Source: Apus apus
Lineage: Eukaryota; Chordata; Aves; Apodiformes; Apodidae
Assembly (NCBI RefSeq): GCF_020740795.1
Contig: NC_067289.1
Span: 21,968,608-22,032,607 of the forward strand
Reading direction: 5' to 3'
DNA length: 64,000 nucleotides
Shown: one piece after another, positions 47,991 through 60,206 of the stretch
Position numbering within the stretch: position 1 is the stretch's first letter
Layout: every line of letters starts with the position of its first letter
The notes under the pieces: generated by a model
Databases searched by the model: none
Seen by the model: only the letters and a program-made list of their open reading frames with translations
Told to the model about the DNA's origin: nothing
Translations under genes and position numbers: made by a program

Positions 47991-48011
47991 TCACAGGGCA
48001 CAGTGCTTCAT
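47991..48011 (-). promoter_or_regulatory. Short upstream ORF in the GPR160 leader
   Basis: The exon after acceptor TTTCCAG (ending at 48014) opens with ATG AAG CAC TGT GCC CTG TGA, six codons and stop, 31 bases before the receptor ATG and in another frame. It could lower translation of GPR160. Confidence 0.55.
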
Positions 48012-48013
48012 AC

Positions 48014-49280
48014 CTGGAAAGGAAAAAAATAAAAGTTTGTAAACATGTATTTCCAGAGTACCTCTACCAATTAGTTAATTCTCCATTAGAGCAACTACTA
48101 AATTTACATCTGAATTTTCCAGGTTTCTTCATTAAGAGTAAATAGCTTCACTACCACATGATTAAATTGTGAAAAAGCACCTAAATTTTATCTTTCTCAA
48201 ATTTTCTTAAGTTTTAAAAGGTCATCATAGACCTAAGTTTTCTAGCTACTTCCCAAAAGAAAGGTTTAGGAAATAGGGTTCCTTCCCTTTAGAAAGCACA
48301 GGGGTCTTTCTGCCCAGTTGGGCAGAGGGATGGATGTTTCAGAGCTCCTACATATTTTGAAGAAAATAAGTAACCACAAAGGACAGAAACTGTACAAGAC
48401 ACAGGAGGTCTTACAGTGTGGCCTCAGTCCATCATGCTCATAGAATCTACACAGAACTGAGGCTTCAGAAATGCCCTGAAAGCAGAAGCAGCATCAACCC
48501 AGCTCATGCTTTTTAAGTGCTAAAATGCTGCAGCTTTGAGGGAATCCAAAACACACAAGCTTCATTAGTTGACTGAGCTTTTTTATGTTTATCCTTTAGC
48601 AATGTAAGTACTACAATGACAGATACGTCAGAAGAGCTGTTTTTCCTCTTGGACTTCCCTAAGTTTCCTTACGGTAATTAATTTCCCTGAGTTAATTCCC
48701 AAGGAAAGTGAACACAGGATGGCTTTGTATATGTCAGCAAGATGTATCAGACAAAGCTGTACATGCTTGCTTCTCTTTCCTAAGCAGCAATCTTAGCAAC
48801 AGCAGAGAAAAGCTGAGAAACCAAGGCAGCTGTAAAAAGAAATCGCCTCTTAGGATTTCTGCTAACTATGAATCACTTGTATTTAAACAGACACATTTTA
48901 TGACCAGCTCGCCAGTCTGCACGTGAGTTAGTGCCTCCCTGAAGAGCAGCAGGAGAGGAGCAGACAAAAGTACTTGTCAGTGCAACTGGAGATGTATCCA
49001 CTCGCTACCACGGAATTTGGTGGCAAGCCTACCCGACTGCTTCACTGGTCTTCTGCACGAGTACGTTTCATCCTCTGAAACAAAACACGTTTTGTGGTAC
49101 AACTCAGAATAGCCCTCCCAGCCCGTCTCAGCCTGGCCGGTGCACCTGTGCCTGCAGAAGGCAGGCACCTGCACGGAGAGCAGGCTCATGCCGTAGAAGC
49201 AATCGCTCAAATCCGGCTGTTGGGTTTTTTTTTTTAGAAATCTGTATCATTATAATGTAAAAACCACCTGTAGGCAAGTC
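48014..49280 (-). other. GPR160: Probable GPR160 5' intron
   Basis: The CDS exon begins at a clear acceptor, T-rich then CCTTTCCAG, so at least one non-coding exon lies upstream, most likely in the CpG island. No coding similarity is seen in this stretch. Confidence 0.65.
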
Positions 49281-50130
49281 AGGCCTTTCTCGGGCTGTGC
49301 GAAGCCCGGGGCAGAGCGGCCGGGGCGCTGCTGCGGGAACGCGGCTCATCCCGCGGGCTCCGGCGGGTCCCGGCACCCGCGCCTCCCCGCGCCCTCCCGC
49401 CGCCGCCGAGCGCTCGCAGCCCGCGCCTCCCGCAGCGCTTCCCGCGGCTCGGGGCAGCCCCCCGTCCTCCCCACCCGCAGGGGCCCCGCCGGGCTGCGGA
49501 ACGGGGGGCGGCGGCGGAGGAGCCGCCCGCGCTGCCAGCGGCTTCCCCGGCGCCCGAGGAGGGTCCCTCCTCCTTCCTCACGAACCCACCTGCTGCGGCC
49601 GCCCCTCCGCGCTCCGCCGGGCCGTGCGCTGCGGGATGGGATCCGCCCCGCGGCCCGGGGACCGGCTGGGAGCCAGGGAAGGGCTCGGGGCTCGGGGCCG
49701 GGCCTGCCCTGCCCTGCCCTGCCCGCCCAGCCCAGCCGGTCGGGCCGCCCGCCCGTTTCCCGCCGGCCCGGCAGGGAGGGGCCCTGCCCCGCGGGGCTGC
49801 GAGGGGCTGCGAGGAGGGGGCTGCGAGGGGCTGTGCTCGTCCCTGCGCACCCCCCGCGGCGGCTGAGGGGAGGGAAGCGGCTCTGGGGAACGCCCGTGGT
49901 GACCTGAGCGGCGAGGGCAGAGCGGGGCGGCCTTCCCGGGGCTGCAGAAACCACGGCACACGTGGCGGGTAAAGGTTTTCTGTCCTAAACGTGTGTGTGT
50001 GTGTGTGTGTGAAAACAAGGCCGCGGGGCCGGGGCTGCTGGGGGAGCCCGGGCCCTCGGGGCGGGCAGGCTGCGGGCTCGGTCCTCGCTGCCTCCAGGTG
50101 TTGGGGCTCCAGAGCCCTGTGTTCACACGT
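49280..50130 (-). promoter_or_regulatory. GPR160: CpG island, probable GPR160 promoter and non-coding exon
   Basis: A sharply bounded CpG- and GC-rich block. A good minus-strand donor, CAGCAG followed by GTGGGT (49589-49584), could end non-coding exon 1 at 49590. It includes repeated CCTGC units near 49705, repeated GGGGCTGCGAG units near 49794-49832, and a TG microsatellite at the outer edge. Long GC-rich open frames on both strands are compositional. Confidence 0.7.
49991..50011. repeat. (GT)10 microsatellite
   Basis: An uninterrupted GT repeat within the CpG island upstream of GPR160. Confidence 0.95.
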
Positions 50131-53100
50131 TTAATGTTCACCCACCCGCGCTGGCCTCGGGACTCTTCCCGACTGGTAAATGGTCACCGGTTTCACCCCT
50201 GCCGAGTTGGTCATCAGGAGCAGGGATGCTGGTGCCCACTCGGAGGTGTCCCCAGAAGGGCCCCGCGGCCTGCAGAAGAGAGAGTTTCTGGTTCTTTTCT
50301 GGTCTCACAGCTGAAATCCGTGTGGATCTCCCGCCCTGCTCCACGGAGCCACCAGCGGGGGAGCGTGTGGCTCCCCCTGGGGCACGAGCACCCGTGAAAT
50401 CCCACGGGTTTGTGGCCTTCCAGGTGCGCGTTACCCACCCCCTGCTGAGCGCAGTGCGCTTCCAGAGATGTGACAAAACACATTTCTGCAGCATAACGCT
50501 GCGTTTTTCACTGGTGAAGCCATCAAACACGTGAATAGTGAGGAGTTCAGCTAATAGCGTAGTTGCAACACACTGCAAATCTTTAACATCGTGTAATGTT
50601 TTTATAGAAGGCTTCCAGTTCTGAAGTACAGCACAAAATTGTACAGCCCCTCAGTACTGTGTATTTGTTCTCTTCCACAGGGGACCTTCCTATTTAGCTG
50701 CTAAATACATTCTGGTAATTATGTAGTTACAGGGCTGTACAGGAAATATTAAGGAATATTCCACTGTGAATGTTATCTTGGCAAAAATGATTTTTACAAA
50801 TGTCTCTCTCAATTCTGTCTTCAGAGATCAAGAAATGTTTAAGAGAGAGGTTAGGGAATACCCATTAGTTGTTTTAAGATAACAATGAATTAAAGTAGAT
50901 AATCCTGAAAGTAAATGTAGAACTTAAATGGGTTGGCTTTTTAGCCTGGCCATCCTGTAGCAATCTACTTTAAAATTCATAGTAAAGGTGAATTCCTGGG
51001 GAAAGGTTGTGTCTGACATCCTGCCTCGCTCAAAAATTAGGTGGGAATAAATGACATCTTTTAGATGCTTCCTGCAGATTAGACCGCCTGGGAAATTCAG
51101 GCAGAACACCTTTTTTTCTGAGACCTAATAATTAGGACAGCTAAACCTTTGGGAGCTTTTTTGGATTTGTTGTATGTTACTCACTTTAACCTGTGTTTTT
51201 TTGGGTCTAGACTTCTATCTTTGTTCATAAAGCAGCTTTATTTTCAGTGTGTCTAGTGTCCACTGGGAGGGAAACATTTTTAATTGTCTTTCTTGCAGGG
51301 TGGAGTGCAAATCCAAGTTTGATATGTGCGTGATCTGTGTGTACAAAAGTATCAGCTGGCTGCTGGGACCTCTTCTGAGGGCAGCTAGCTCTGGAATGAA
51401 ATTCTGATGTAAGTTCAGCTTTTTCTTTCTTCTTCTCCTCCTTCCCTGGTTCATCTCAAAGATTAAATAGCTTCAGGAAAAAAAAAAAAAAAGAGTCCTG
51501 TGGGGGTTTTTTGTGGAAAAACAAGATGATTGGTATAACAGTTTAAAAAAAATGTGAGAGCTAGTAATATTTACTTATCTGAACAGTACTTGCTAGGACT
51601 GTTGCCCAGAGTGCCCTATAATAAGGAAATGTGGACACCTGACATGGGTATTTTTCCATCTGAGCACCCAGCCCGGAGTGTGATCCCACTCAAGGATCTG
51701 AATGGAGATGCCCTCAACAGCAGCTCGTGGTGTTCCTGCTGCAGCAGTGGGGTTGGACTGGATGATCTTCAAAGGTCCTTTCCAACCCCTATGATTCTGT
51801 GGTTCTGTTCTTAGTTCTAATTCAAAGCAGCTAAATTGATTTTCCCAGTGGTTGTTCGGATGTTTTTTTCCTGATGTTTTTCTTTGTTTCTGATCATGGC
51901 TTTCTTTATGACTGCAGAAACAGAGACTGCATATATATTCATGTGCAGGTACAGAAAGGTTTGATAAATTAATTTGTATTTTCACGCAGGCAGCTGTGTG
52001 AGTAGGTAAGACAGGAGGCTGCCTCCTCCGAGAGGACGGTACCGGAAATGGTGCAGCACATCTCTTGCAGCAGCTGCTTGTGTTCTTCAGATGATTGTGT
52101 TGTGGTTCTGTGTCCCCTGTACTCTCAAGTTACTTTGCATAGATGCTTCCTTCCTTCTTCAAGACTCTTTCCTGCTGCTGGTTACTCATATTTTGGGTTC
52201 TGTTGTTAACTGTAAGTGTAGGGTTTTAGGGCAAAGGGGAAAGGAACAACACCAAAAAAAAACCCTTCTAATTTTAAATCTAACTTGATCAGTTTCTTAA
52301 AGAGACAGAGTGACCGAGCACAGTTAGTCCTTCAAGAGCAGGGATCGGTCTCTACCCTCTGCTCGCTTTGAGGCAGAGCTGAGCACTGCAGCCCACGGCT
52401 CGCTGCGGCTTCTGGTCACTCAGGACCAGTGGGGAGTAGCAAGAGTTTCTGCAGGTTGCTTCTGCTTCACCTTTAGGGCAGCCTGATTTAGGACCAGGCG
52501 ATTTCCTTCAGGTAGGAGGAGGTGTAGCTAAGGAATACAACTTGTGTACCATGACATAAAGGTGGTAGGGTGTGCTTCCTAGGGAGTTAGCACTACATCT
52601 TTATTTTTCCCCAGTTCTTACTGTTAGGGATGTGCTGTGCTTCTGAAGCTGGTTGCCATCTGCCCCTTTATTCAATTGAGCAGAAAGAGTGAATTTAAAC
52701 TTCACATTTGTGTATTTCAAGAAGCCTTATGTTGACAGCTTGGACACCTGCAGCCATGTGGGAGCAGAACAGTGAGATTGAATGCGTGTTTTGTCATCTT
52801 GGTGTGGTGTGGGGAAGGCTGTGCACTGCAACATGAACTCCTCAAAAAACTATTACAAAATACAATATCCTGAGCAGCAAGGAGCTGGGCTGTGGCTCAG
52901 TTTGGAGTGGAACAGAGATAACAGCCATGAGTAAAGCTGGCTGTAGACTGTGGTGAGAGCAGAATGGCGTCTCTGGAATGTATTTGTAGGTGGGGACAAG
53001 GGCCAATCTGATACAGCCTTTCCTGTGTCCTTTTCTTTTTCCTGGATGTGCCTTTAACTGGGTGTTGCCTGGCTGAGCATGTTTAATGCCCTATTTGATT

Positions 53101-56100
53101 TTATGCCGTGTCAGCACAGGATTAACAACTGGAGTTTTGCGATGGCTGATGATCACACAGTTGTGGAGTTGCTGTTCCTGAAAGGCTACATGTCTCAGAA
53201 AGGCAGTTTGGTGTTCATGAAGATTTTGGGGTTTTAATCAAATATTTAACTAATAAGATATTCCATTAATAAAATATTTAACTAACTTTATTTTTTAAAG
53301 AAGAAAATACTTGACCAGTGTCCCATTTACAAGACATTTTCATTTAGACAATGTGCATCTTCATCTTGATTTGACTCATTCAGGGTGCTCATCTTAGAAG
53401 AAACAGGTTTGTTCTGAGAAGTTCTTGTTGAATAGAAACTGCAAATATCTCCATAGTAATTTTAGTTTGAAGGCATCTTGTAGAATTCTAACTCTGTCCA
53501 TGAGGACACTGCAGTCTTGTTTGTTTGTTTGTTTTTTCTTTGCTTGTTTTTGACACAAGGGATTTTTCAGGGAACTGGAAGAAGGATGGGAAGTGCTAGG
53601 CTTTGAAAACTACATTACATGAACCAGTAATGTATAAAACCCAATTGATGGCTTGCTGGTTACTGTGAGAAGAAACTAAAACTAAAACTGTTACGATTGA
53701 AGCCAACATGGTGTGCATGGTGTGATTCTGCTGTCATTAAGCTGCTCACAAAAAACAAAACAGGGCTAGTCATCTTCTGTAACCTTTTAGTATGTTACTA
53801 CCTCCTGGCTGCCTTAAATTTTAAACAAATTCTCTAGTGGCACTTTTAAGTTAAAAGGATGCTAAAAAGAGAGGAAATGTAATTTCAATCCTGCCTTCAA
53901 TCTGAACAATTCAAAACTACACTTTCTGATTCCCAGCAAACATCCTTTCTTAATTACTAGTTGAAGAGTCATATTCCAGAAAGAAAAAATAAGAATTCAC
54001 TGTTAAGACTAGTGAGAGTCCCTCAGGACTGTTCTTTGTGTTTCATTTATGGACTAGTAAAGGTAAACTGGAAGAGTGTCTCATGAGCACCTATACCCTT
54101 TACTGGATCCAAGCAGCAGGGTGCTTTCAGGGATCACAAATGCTGCCATTTTGTGTTTGGTTTCTCTTTTAGGGGATGAGGATTAATGGAGGTTACCACC
54201 TGTAGCAAGTACTTTGATGTGTATCTAAAGCCTGATCAGTGTTTACCGAGTACTGTTAGCTCTCTCTTTACTTTAACTTGCACTGAAACTGTTTACACAG
54301 TGCTATTACTAACTCTAAACTAACTCCTCTCTCAAAAGCCTTTTATCATAAAACAATTATCTTTCTGAGTGATCATTATTTTCACGTTAAAAAAACACAC
54401 GTGGCAAAAGGAATGCCTGCTGTGTCAGGGAGTAATAATAGACTCTTTGTGGACACAATCAGGAAATGTGCCTTTTGTTTTCCTGCACCTGTTGCTGTAT
54501 TACAAATAAAATAATCCAATGTTTTATTAAATAAAATGAGAAGCCCTAATGAAATTGTACCAGCCATTACCAGGAAGTCTATTGAAAACAGTCAGCAGCT
54601 GCTCAGTCTCAGTTCATTTACACTGATGGGATTGTTTTGTCCTTCTCTTTGGACTCCAAGTGAGAAAGCTGCAGTGCCCTGCTGGTGTACAGCAAAGCCT
54701 TAGACCATTTCATACCCCTCCCCTTTTGCTCCCTTAAAAGTATTTGATCAGGATCAGTTACAAATGATGCTCAGTAGTTAAGTACCTAAGACTTGTGAAA
54801 GTTTATTAGAAGTTAGTGTCCTGGTCTTGCAGTCAAGTGTTTTGCAAACATCAGCTTATATCCCCTTTCAGCACAGTGATAAAAATCTACTGTATCAATT
54901 CTGATTTCCTAGAAGGGGATCGATCAGAGAGGTTGAGTCAAATCAGCCTTTCTTGTGAGACAAGATACCCAGGTAGCCTGAGGAATCCTCAGGAGTGAGC
55001 TGGGGATCATCCTTGTTCAGGGTAGTTACGTGTCACCACTCTCTCTCTAAAGGTCCATAACAGTATTGATCTCTTCTGTATTTAAAAGGCAATACATCTG
55101 TCATACAGCTGTGCTGGCAAGTGGGTGGAGACTCTTTCACAGAATAGACTAGTTCCTTTTAAGAGGTAATCTTACCAATAATCTCAGTGCTAAATATCAA
55201 ACAGTGGATCTTGCATTAAAACCACTGAGGAGCTACATCATAACCATAGCTGCTTTGGGTACTGGAAAGTGGTTAATAAAGGCTTTCTGGTTAAAATAGC
55301 ATAATAAAAAATCTTGCTCAAACTTCCATGATTTCTCGGTTTCATTTAAACAATGTATGAGTGTCAGCCAAGTGGTAAGTGATACAGCCCTCCTGCCCCA
55401 CACAGCAAGGGAAGGAGTGGCTGTGCCTGTGGGCAGCAGGTGCAGCACGAGGCTCTGCAGTCCCCAGGCAGCTCCGGCAGGAGTGTTCCTATCTGACCAC
55501 CCAGCCTGAGCAGAAAAATTACCAGCAGAGTCTGTCTCCTGTCCCATTTTTGCAATGTTAAAAATTCACAGATCCACTCTGAATTTATCCCAGTGCAACT
55601 ATGAGAAGAATTTAGACTCCAATATAATGAAGGCAAATCCAAACATTCTGTAACTCATCAAAATAAGACATACAGAATCTGTATGTCTAGAACCTTTCTG
55701 TGTGAAAGGTTGATCTCAATTTTTAGGCTGCAGCGTGACTCAAGGAGTTAGTGAATGCCTTTGGCATCTGCATTTTGAATAAAGGTGAGCCAGGGATACT
55801 GGTAGCTCTTGGGATGCTGTATCCACTTGTGGCAGGATGCTCCATATGCCTGCCTCAGTTTTACTCTATGATTCAACTGTTTTTTGTCTCTCAGTTTTGC
55901 AGGGCCAGGCCTGGAGTGGAAAGATTCTCATGAGAAAGGGAAAGGCCTAGCAAGCTCTGAGGTGGCAACAACCCTCAAAGGTACAGAGGGTACAGAGGAA
56001 CAGAGGCCAAGAGCCCACGGCGACCAAGGGCTTGTTTAGGGTCTGGAACACCCAGTGGAGGGGAAGCCAATCTTCAGTCCTCACCGTGGCATCTCCAGGG

Positions 56101-58960
56101 AACAAAACAGTAGGTACTGATACCTCTCCCACAGTGGTCGTTTTTCCAGGTGGTGTTTCAGTGTATTTTACTTTGCAAATTGCTTAGGTTTGTGGCTGGA
56201 GTATATAAATTGTGGCGTGGGGATACCAAAGGGTAAGCAGCTCAGTGACTGTGTGAGGGAGGGAAGGGCAACTCTGCAAGGCTCTTACAGCTTCGCGCCA
56301 CAGAGGGCAGTGCAGGTAGTTGCAGGAAGGAAAACAAAGGGCTAAGCCGGGCAGATGTGTTCTCCACACCTCTACATTTAAAGTTTACATAAGGCAGATG
56401 ATTCTGTCAGCCTTTCTCCTGATGTAGGAGGAAGGCACGTCCTGGTTCAAGTGTCATTTAAGTTGACTGAGGAACTCTCCACCTGCCATTCATGCTGTGT
56501 GATGCTCTGAACTCCTTCCGGTATTGATTTCAAACAGAAAGAGGCCTAAATGAGCAATAGATATATATCTATAAATCCTACAAAATGTGTATTTAAAATC
56601 AGAAAAAAATCAGTTCTATATATATCCACCAGTGCTGTAACATTTCTACAGATAAAGCAATATACAAGGTTGTAAAATAATAATTTTTAATTACCTCTTA
56701 ATTGCTAGAGAAAGATCTTTCTTTAAGAACACAGGAACACCCCAAGTGAGCTGAGGTTGTATCTGTACCAGAGCAGGGGGATGATTTGGATGTAACATCT
56801 CTGCCAAGTCCTGATACACATTAAATTCTCATTTGTGCTTTAATTAAAAAAAAAAAACAAACCACCAGCTAGGAGTTATCCTATCTTCTTGCAAAGAAAG
56901 ACAAACAGAAAATTGTATTTGATATATAAACACTGGGAGGAATTTCACTGAGAACACTGTAAAATTTTATTGCAGGAAGGATATTTTAATATAGTTATTT
57001 AAATACCTTTCCCCTATATATATGTATATACTTGTTCCCATAGGGTCACCCTAGACCCTGGAAGTTAAGTCAAAATCAGTAAGAAGAACCTTGAGATACT
57101 CGATATAAAAGTGTCCTGATAAATAACTCAATGTGGCCAACAAGTACCTTTGTGATTTTCTCTCTTTGGACTGCAAGTGTTTGTCAGGATACCCAAAGTC
57201 AATTCACAATTTTACCATTACTGCCATCTTGTAATCACTTCTCTCATTCCAAACTAATTCTGAGGTATTTGGGGAATATCTGTAGGAAATGCCAGATTAC
57301 AGGAATGGGTCACAAAGCTCTTTCTTTAACCACTGAACAGCTCCAACAAGATCCCTTTCTCCATGCTGCTTCTTCAGCAGTTTCGGAGTTGTTCACTGCA
57401 GATCAAGTGAAAGAGTTGAAGGCTAATTCAATTTTTACAGCTGTGTGAGCCTGGAGCTCTACTAAGGGGACAGTACCAATTTTGGTAGTTAATTCTGAGA
57501 TCCAGACACTGGTCCCCAGGCCACAGCTGGGCAGCACTGGCCTGTCACAGACAGCACTGAACAGGAAGCAAATGGCAACATCGCTGTTTCAACTGTATTT
57601 TCTCAACGAGGCCCTTAAACTGTTATTTCACTTTTAGGAGGAAACATACTCGAAACGTAATTGAAATCCATGGGATTAATTTCTGCAGTAGTAGTGGCTC
57701 TCCCAAGTGTGGATTTGTAAATGGCTGGGGAAGACATGCAGACAGGTCAGCTGCCCTTGTTTTACCTGCCACTGGAATGAGTGGGAATCAAACCTCATGA
57801 ACTGCGAGCACGTCTTCAGTACAGAAAAGATCTCTGTTACTTTTTTGGGGGTGGTACAATGGAAGTTACCACACAAGCTGTAGCAGTAACTCTTCAGGTC
57901 AGATGTACCAAGAATGACAGAGCCAATGAGCTGGAGATCCTTGCACAGAAAGACAGCTCTGTTCTCAGCACTAGACACAACGATGTGCAGTGCAAGCACA
58001 AAGAAAATGTCTCTGCGTGAGCAGAGTGTGTCTGAAACCAGCTGCTGAATGACTGAAACAGCAGCTGCTGGTCAGGATGCTTCCCTGCCACATACCACGA
58101 CAGGACTTTGTGAGCTTTCTTCATCAGTGACAACACACAAATGTCCAGGAGTCAGTCCATGTAGGTAACGGGTCCTTTAGTATTTTGCTATATTAATAAA
58201 AAAAGTGATTTGATTTCCTTATGAGTAAACAGTCAGGAGATATTTCAGAAGCAAATACACCATATCCATGGATTGTTTGTCAGCACACCCATGATGATGT
58301 ATATATTTGCACAATCTGAAAAATTAGTATATTCATCCAAATGCTGAGGCTGGAAGGAAGGGGAAGCAATTTAGGACAGGGGAAAAAAGTTCTCTAGGTC
58401 AGTTATTGAGCTGTCAAGCTCACCCTTATCTTCTCTGAGTGGGTTTGGCAGCCTATAAAATCCAGTTACCACTAAAGTGATCTAGAGGAATGACACCATG
58501 TCCTAAGTTCCCCAGTGCTCAGTGAACCAAAACATACAGTACATCCGCCAAACATCCAGCAGAAAAGGATGCGCAAGAGAAACTGCACAAACTACTGCAA
58601 GGTGTTTATAAACAAAATTATTAATGGTCACTTCATAGTAGCTTTGGGTTACCCATATTTCTGAACAGATGAATACTCTCCTGCCTCCTCAGTTTAAAAA
58701 GTATTCCAGTTCCAGAGTATAGAAAGTTTTAACATTAAGGCATACATACAGCTGTGTTGTTTGCTTTCATTTAATAAAGATCAATTTACTCATACTCAAA
58801 TACATGGAATGTTGGCACAAAACTAAAGCTCTGGTGGAACAGCTACCAATCATACACAAAGATTCTGTGAGGTCCTCTTGACTTGCATTTCTGTGATAGA
58901 TACACCACAAAATGGCTTTAATAATACAAACTGAATGCTGGATCAAATATCTAAATAATA
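50130..58960. other. Intergenic region between GPR160 and SEC62
   Basis: Nearly 9 kb with no convincing coding exon on either strand. The first 400 bases are still moderately GC-rich. It contains one CR1 tail (51715-51810), A-rich tracts near 51480 and 56845, and a TA-rich stretch near 57015. More distant non-coding GPR160 exons or alternative SEC62 3' ends could lie here unseen. Confidence 0.6.
51715..51810 (+). mobile_element. CR1 LINE, very short 3' tail
   Basis: GGGGTTGGACTGGATGATCT and TCCAACCCC are followed by ATGATTCTGTGGTTCTGTTC, the CR1 end with its degenerate octamer repeats. The 5' boundary is uncertain; related sequence may begin near 51640. Confidence 0.88.
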
Positions 58961-58986
58961 AGTAGCAATTAAAGTAAATGGTTTGC

Positions 58987-59032
58987 TTTATTTGTAAATT
59001 ATGTACAGAATACATTATTTATTTATTTTATT
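58987..59032 (-). terminator. SEC62: Cluster of candidate SEC62 poly(A) signals
   Basis: Four AATAAA copies on the minus strand (58987-58992, 59018-59023, 59022-59027, 59027-59032), about 710-760 bases after the SEC62 stop codon. They would give a 3' UTR of about 0.8 kb. Confidence 0.5.
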
Positions 59033-59742
59033 ATGATGAAGCAGGGGAAAGAAAACAGCCATTAATTTCCAAAAGGTGCTGCTTCCTTCACCTGCTGGAG
59101 ATGACATCTTTCTCTAAACCAGATGTACAAACCCAGTTTGGATTTCCTCAGTTGCTGGCACACAGTCCGGGGACACAGAGAACACTGCAGCCAAATTCAG
59201 CTCTACCAGCTTTTTATATTTTCAGCAAAATACTTCTGCTAAAACTAGTTTTCTTAGGAAAGTTTTCATAATCTTTTGGAAATAAAATCAAGAAAAGTAT
59301 CAAGAAAGCTGTGGGCTAAGAAGGGCCTTACCTAACTAGCTATCAAATGAGTATAACTAGGAATAATCTGAGATTTGGTCATTCAACTTTTACCTGTTTT
59401 ACAAAAGCAAGTTTGAGAAGCTGAACTAACCGACCACTTATGCAAGTACCAGAAAACTACATTTTTTTTCAGTATGTTTGAGGACAATCTGGGCAGTTTA
59501 TCAAATCAATAGAAAACTTGTCAGATTGATAAAACTTCCGTCAGTGGATATTAATGATTAACATAGTACCAAGTAATCAAGTTAATGGTTAAAAAAAAAA
59601 ATGAAGGAACTAGATATAAAACTGTTTGGTAACATGTATGTTTCAGCAAACAAAGATGCTACTGTATGGTCTATGTTTTGGTGATCAGCCAACAAAGAAA
59701 ATCCAACCATTTGCACATACTTAGTCCCAAAACCACAGTGAA

Positions 59743-60206
59743 TTATGATTTCTCATGGGAAGGCCTACTTTCGGTGTCTTCCTCCTCTTCCTCTTCACAA
59801 TCCCCTTCGTCTGTTTGCTGTTCCAGTTCCTCTTTTGTGATCATTTCAAAGTCGTTTCCATTTCCACTACTGTGCTGGGACCTGTCATCTTCACGCCTGT
59901 CACTGTCAGTGTCTGAATGTCGCTCTCCTGAGCCATCTGTTCCCGAGTTCCTCGTTGCTTCTGTTTTCCCATCATCTTCTTCCTTCTTCTCACTGTCTGA
60001 TTTCTCCTCACTGTCGTATTTTTGCTGCTTTTTGGATTCTGATTTCTCCTCTTTCTTTAAGTCTGCTTTTGGTCCTTTGTATTCGTGTGTGTACAGAGGC
60101 CTGAAGGAGTCAATGAACCCCACGTCTGCTGTAAGATTTGGCAGGAACCAGAAGTGATGCCTTCCTCCAGTGATGAGCCAGATAATAAGGAAGAGGATAC
60201 AGCGAG
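59743..60206 (-). CDS. SEC62: SEC62 last coding exon
   Basis: 464 nt after TTTTGTACAG, from [15 protein letters not shown] to the TAA stop at 59745-59743. It contains the acidic tail with [20 protein letters not shown] and the LC3-binding NDFEMI. Confidence 0.96.

Noticed and set aside
47960-48001. A 14-residue N-terminal extension of GPR160
   Set aside because: The extended frame starts with GTG at 48001, not ATG. The exon begins at 48013, and the first in-frame ATG is at 47959.
49279-49959. Open frames of 190-226 codons in the GPR160 CpG island
   Set aside because: Same compositional effect; overlapping frames on both strands look alike, and none has a recognisable domain.
58285-58325. 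ATGATGA and CTGA motifs resembling C/D-box snoRNA signals
   Set aside because: The spacing is too short for a C/D snoRNA, there is no terminal stem, and the site is intergenic rather than intronic.
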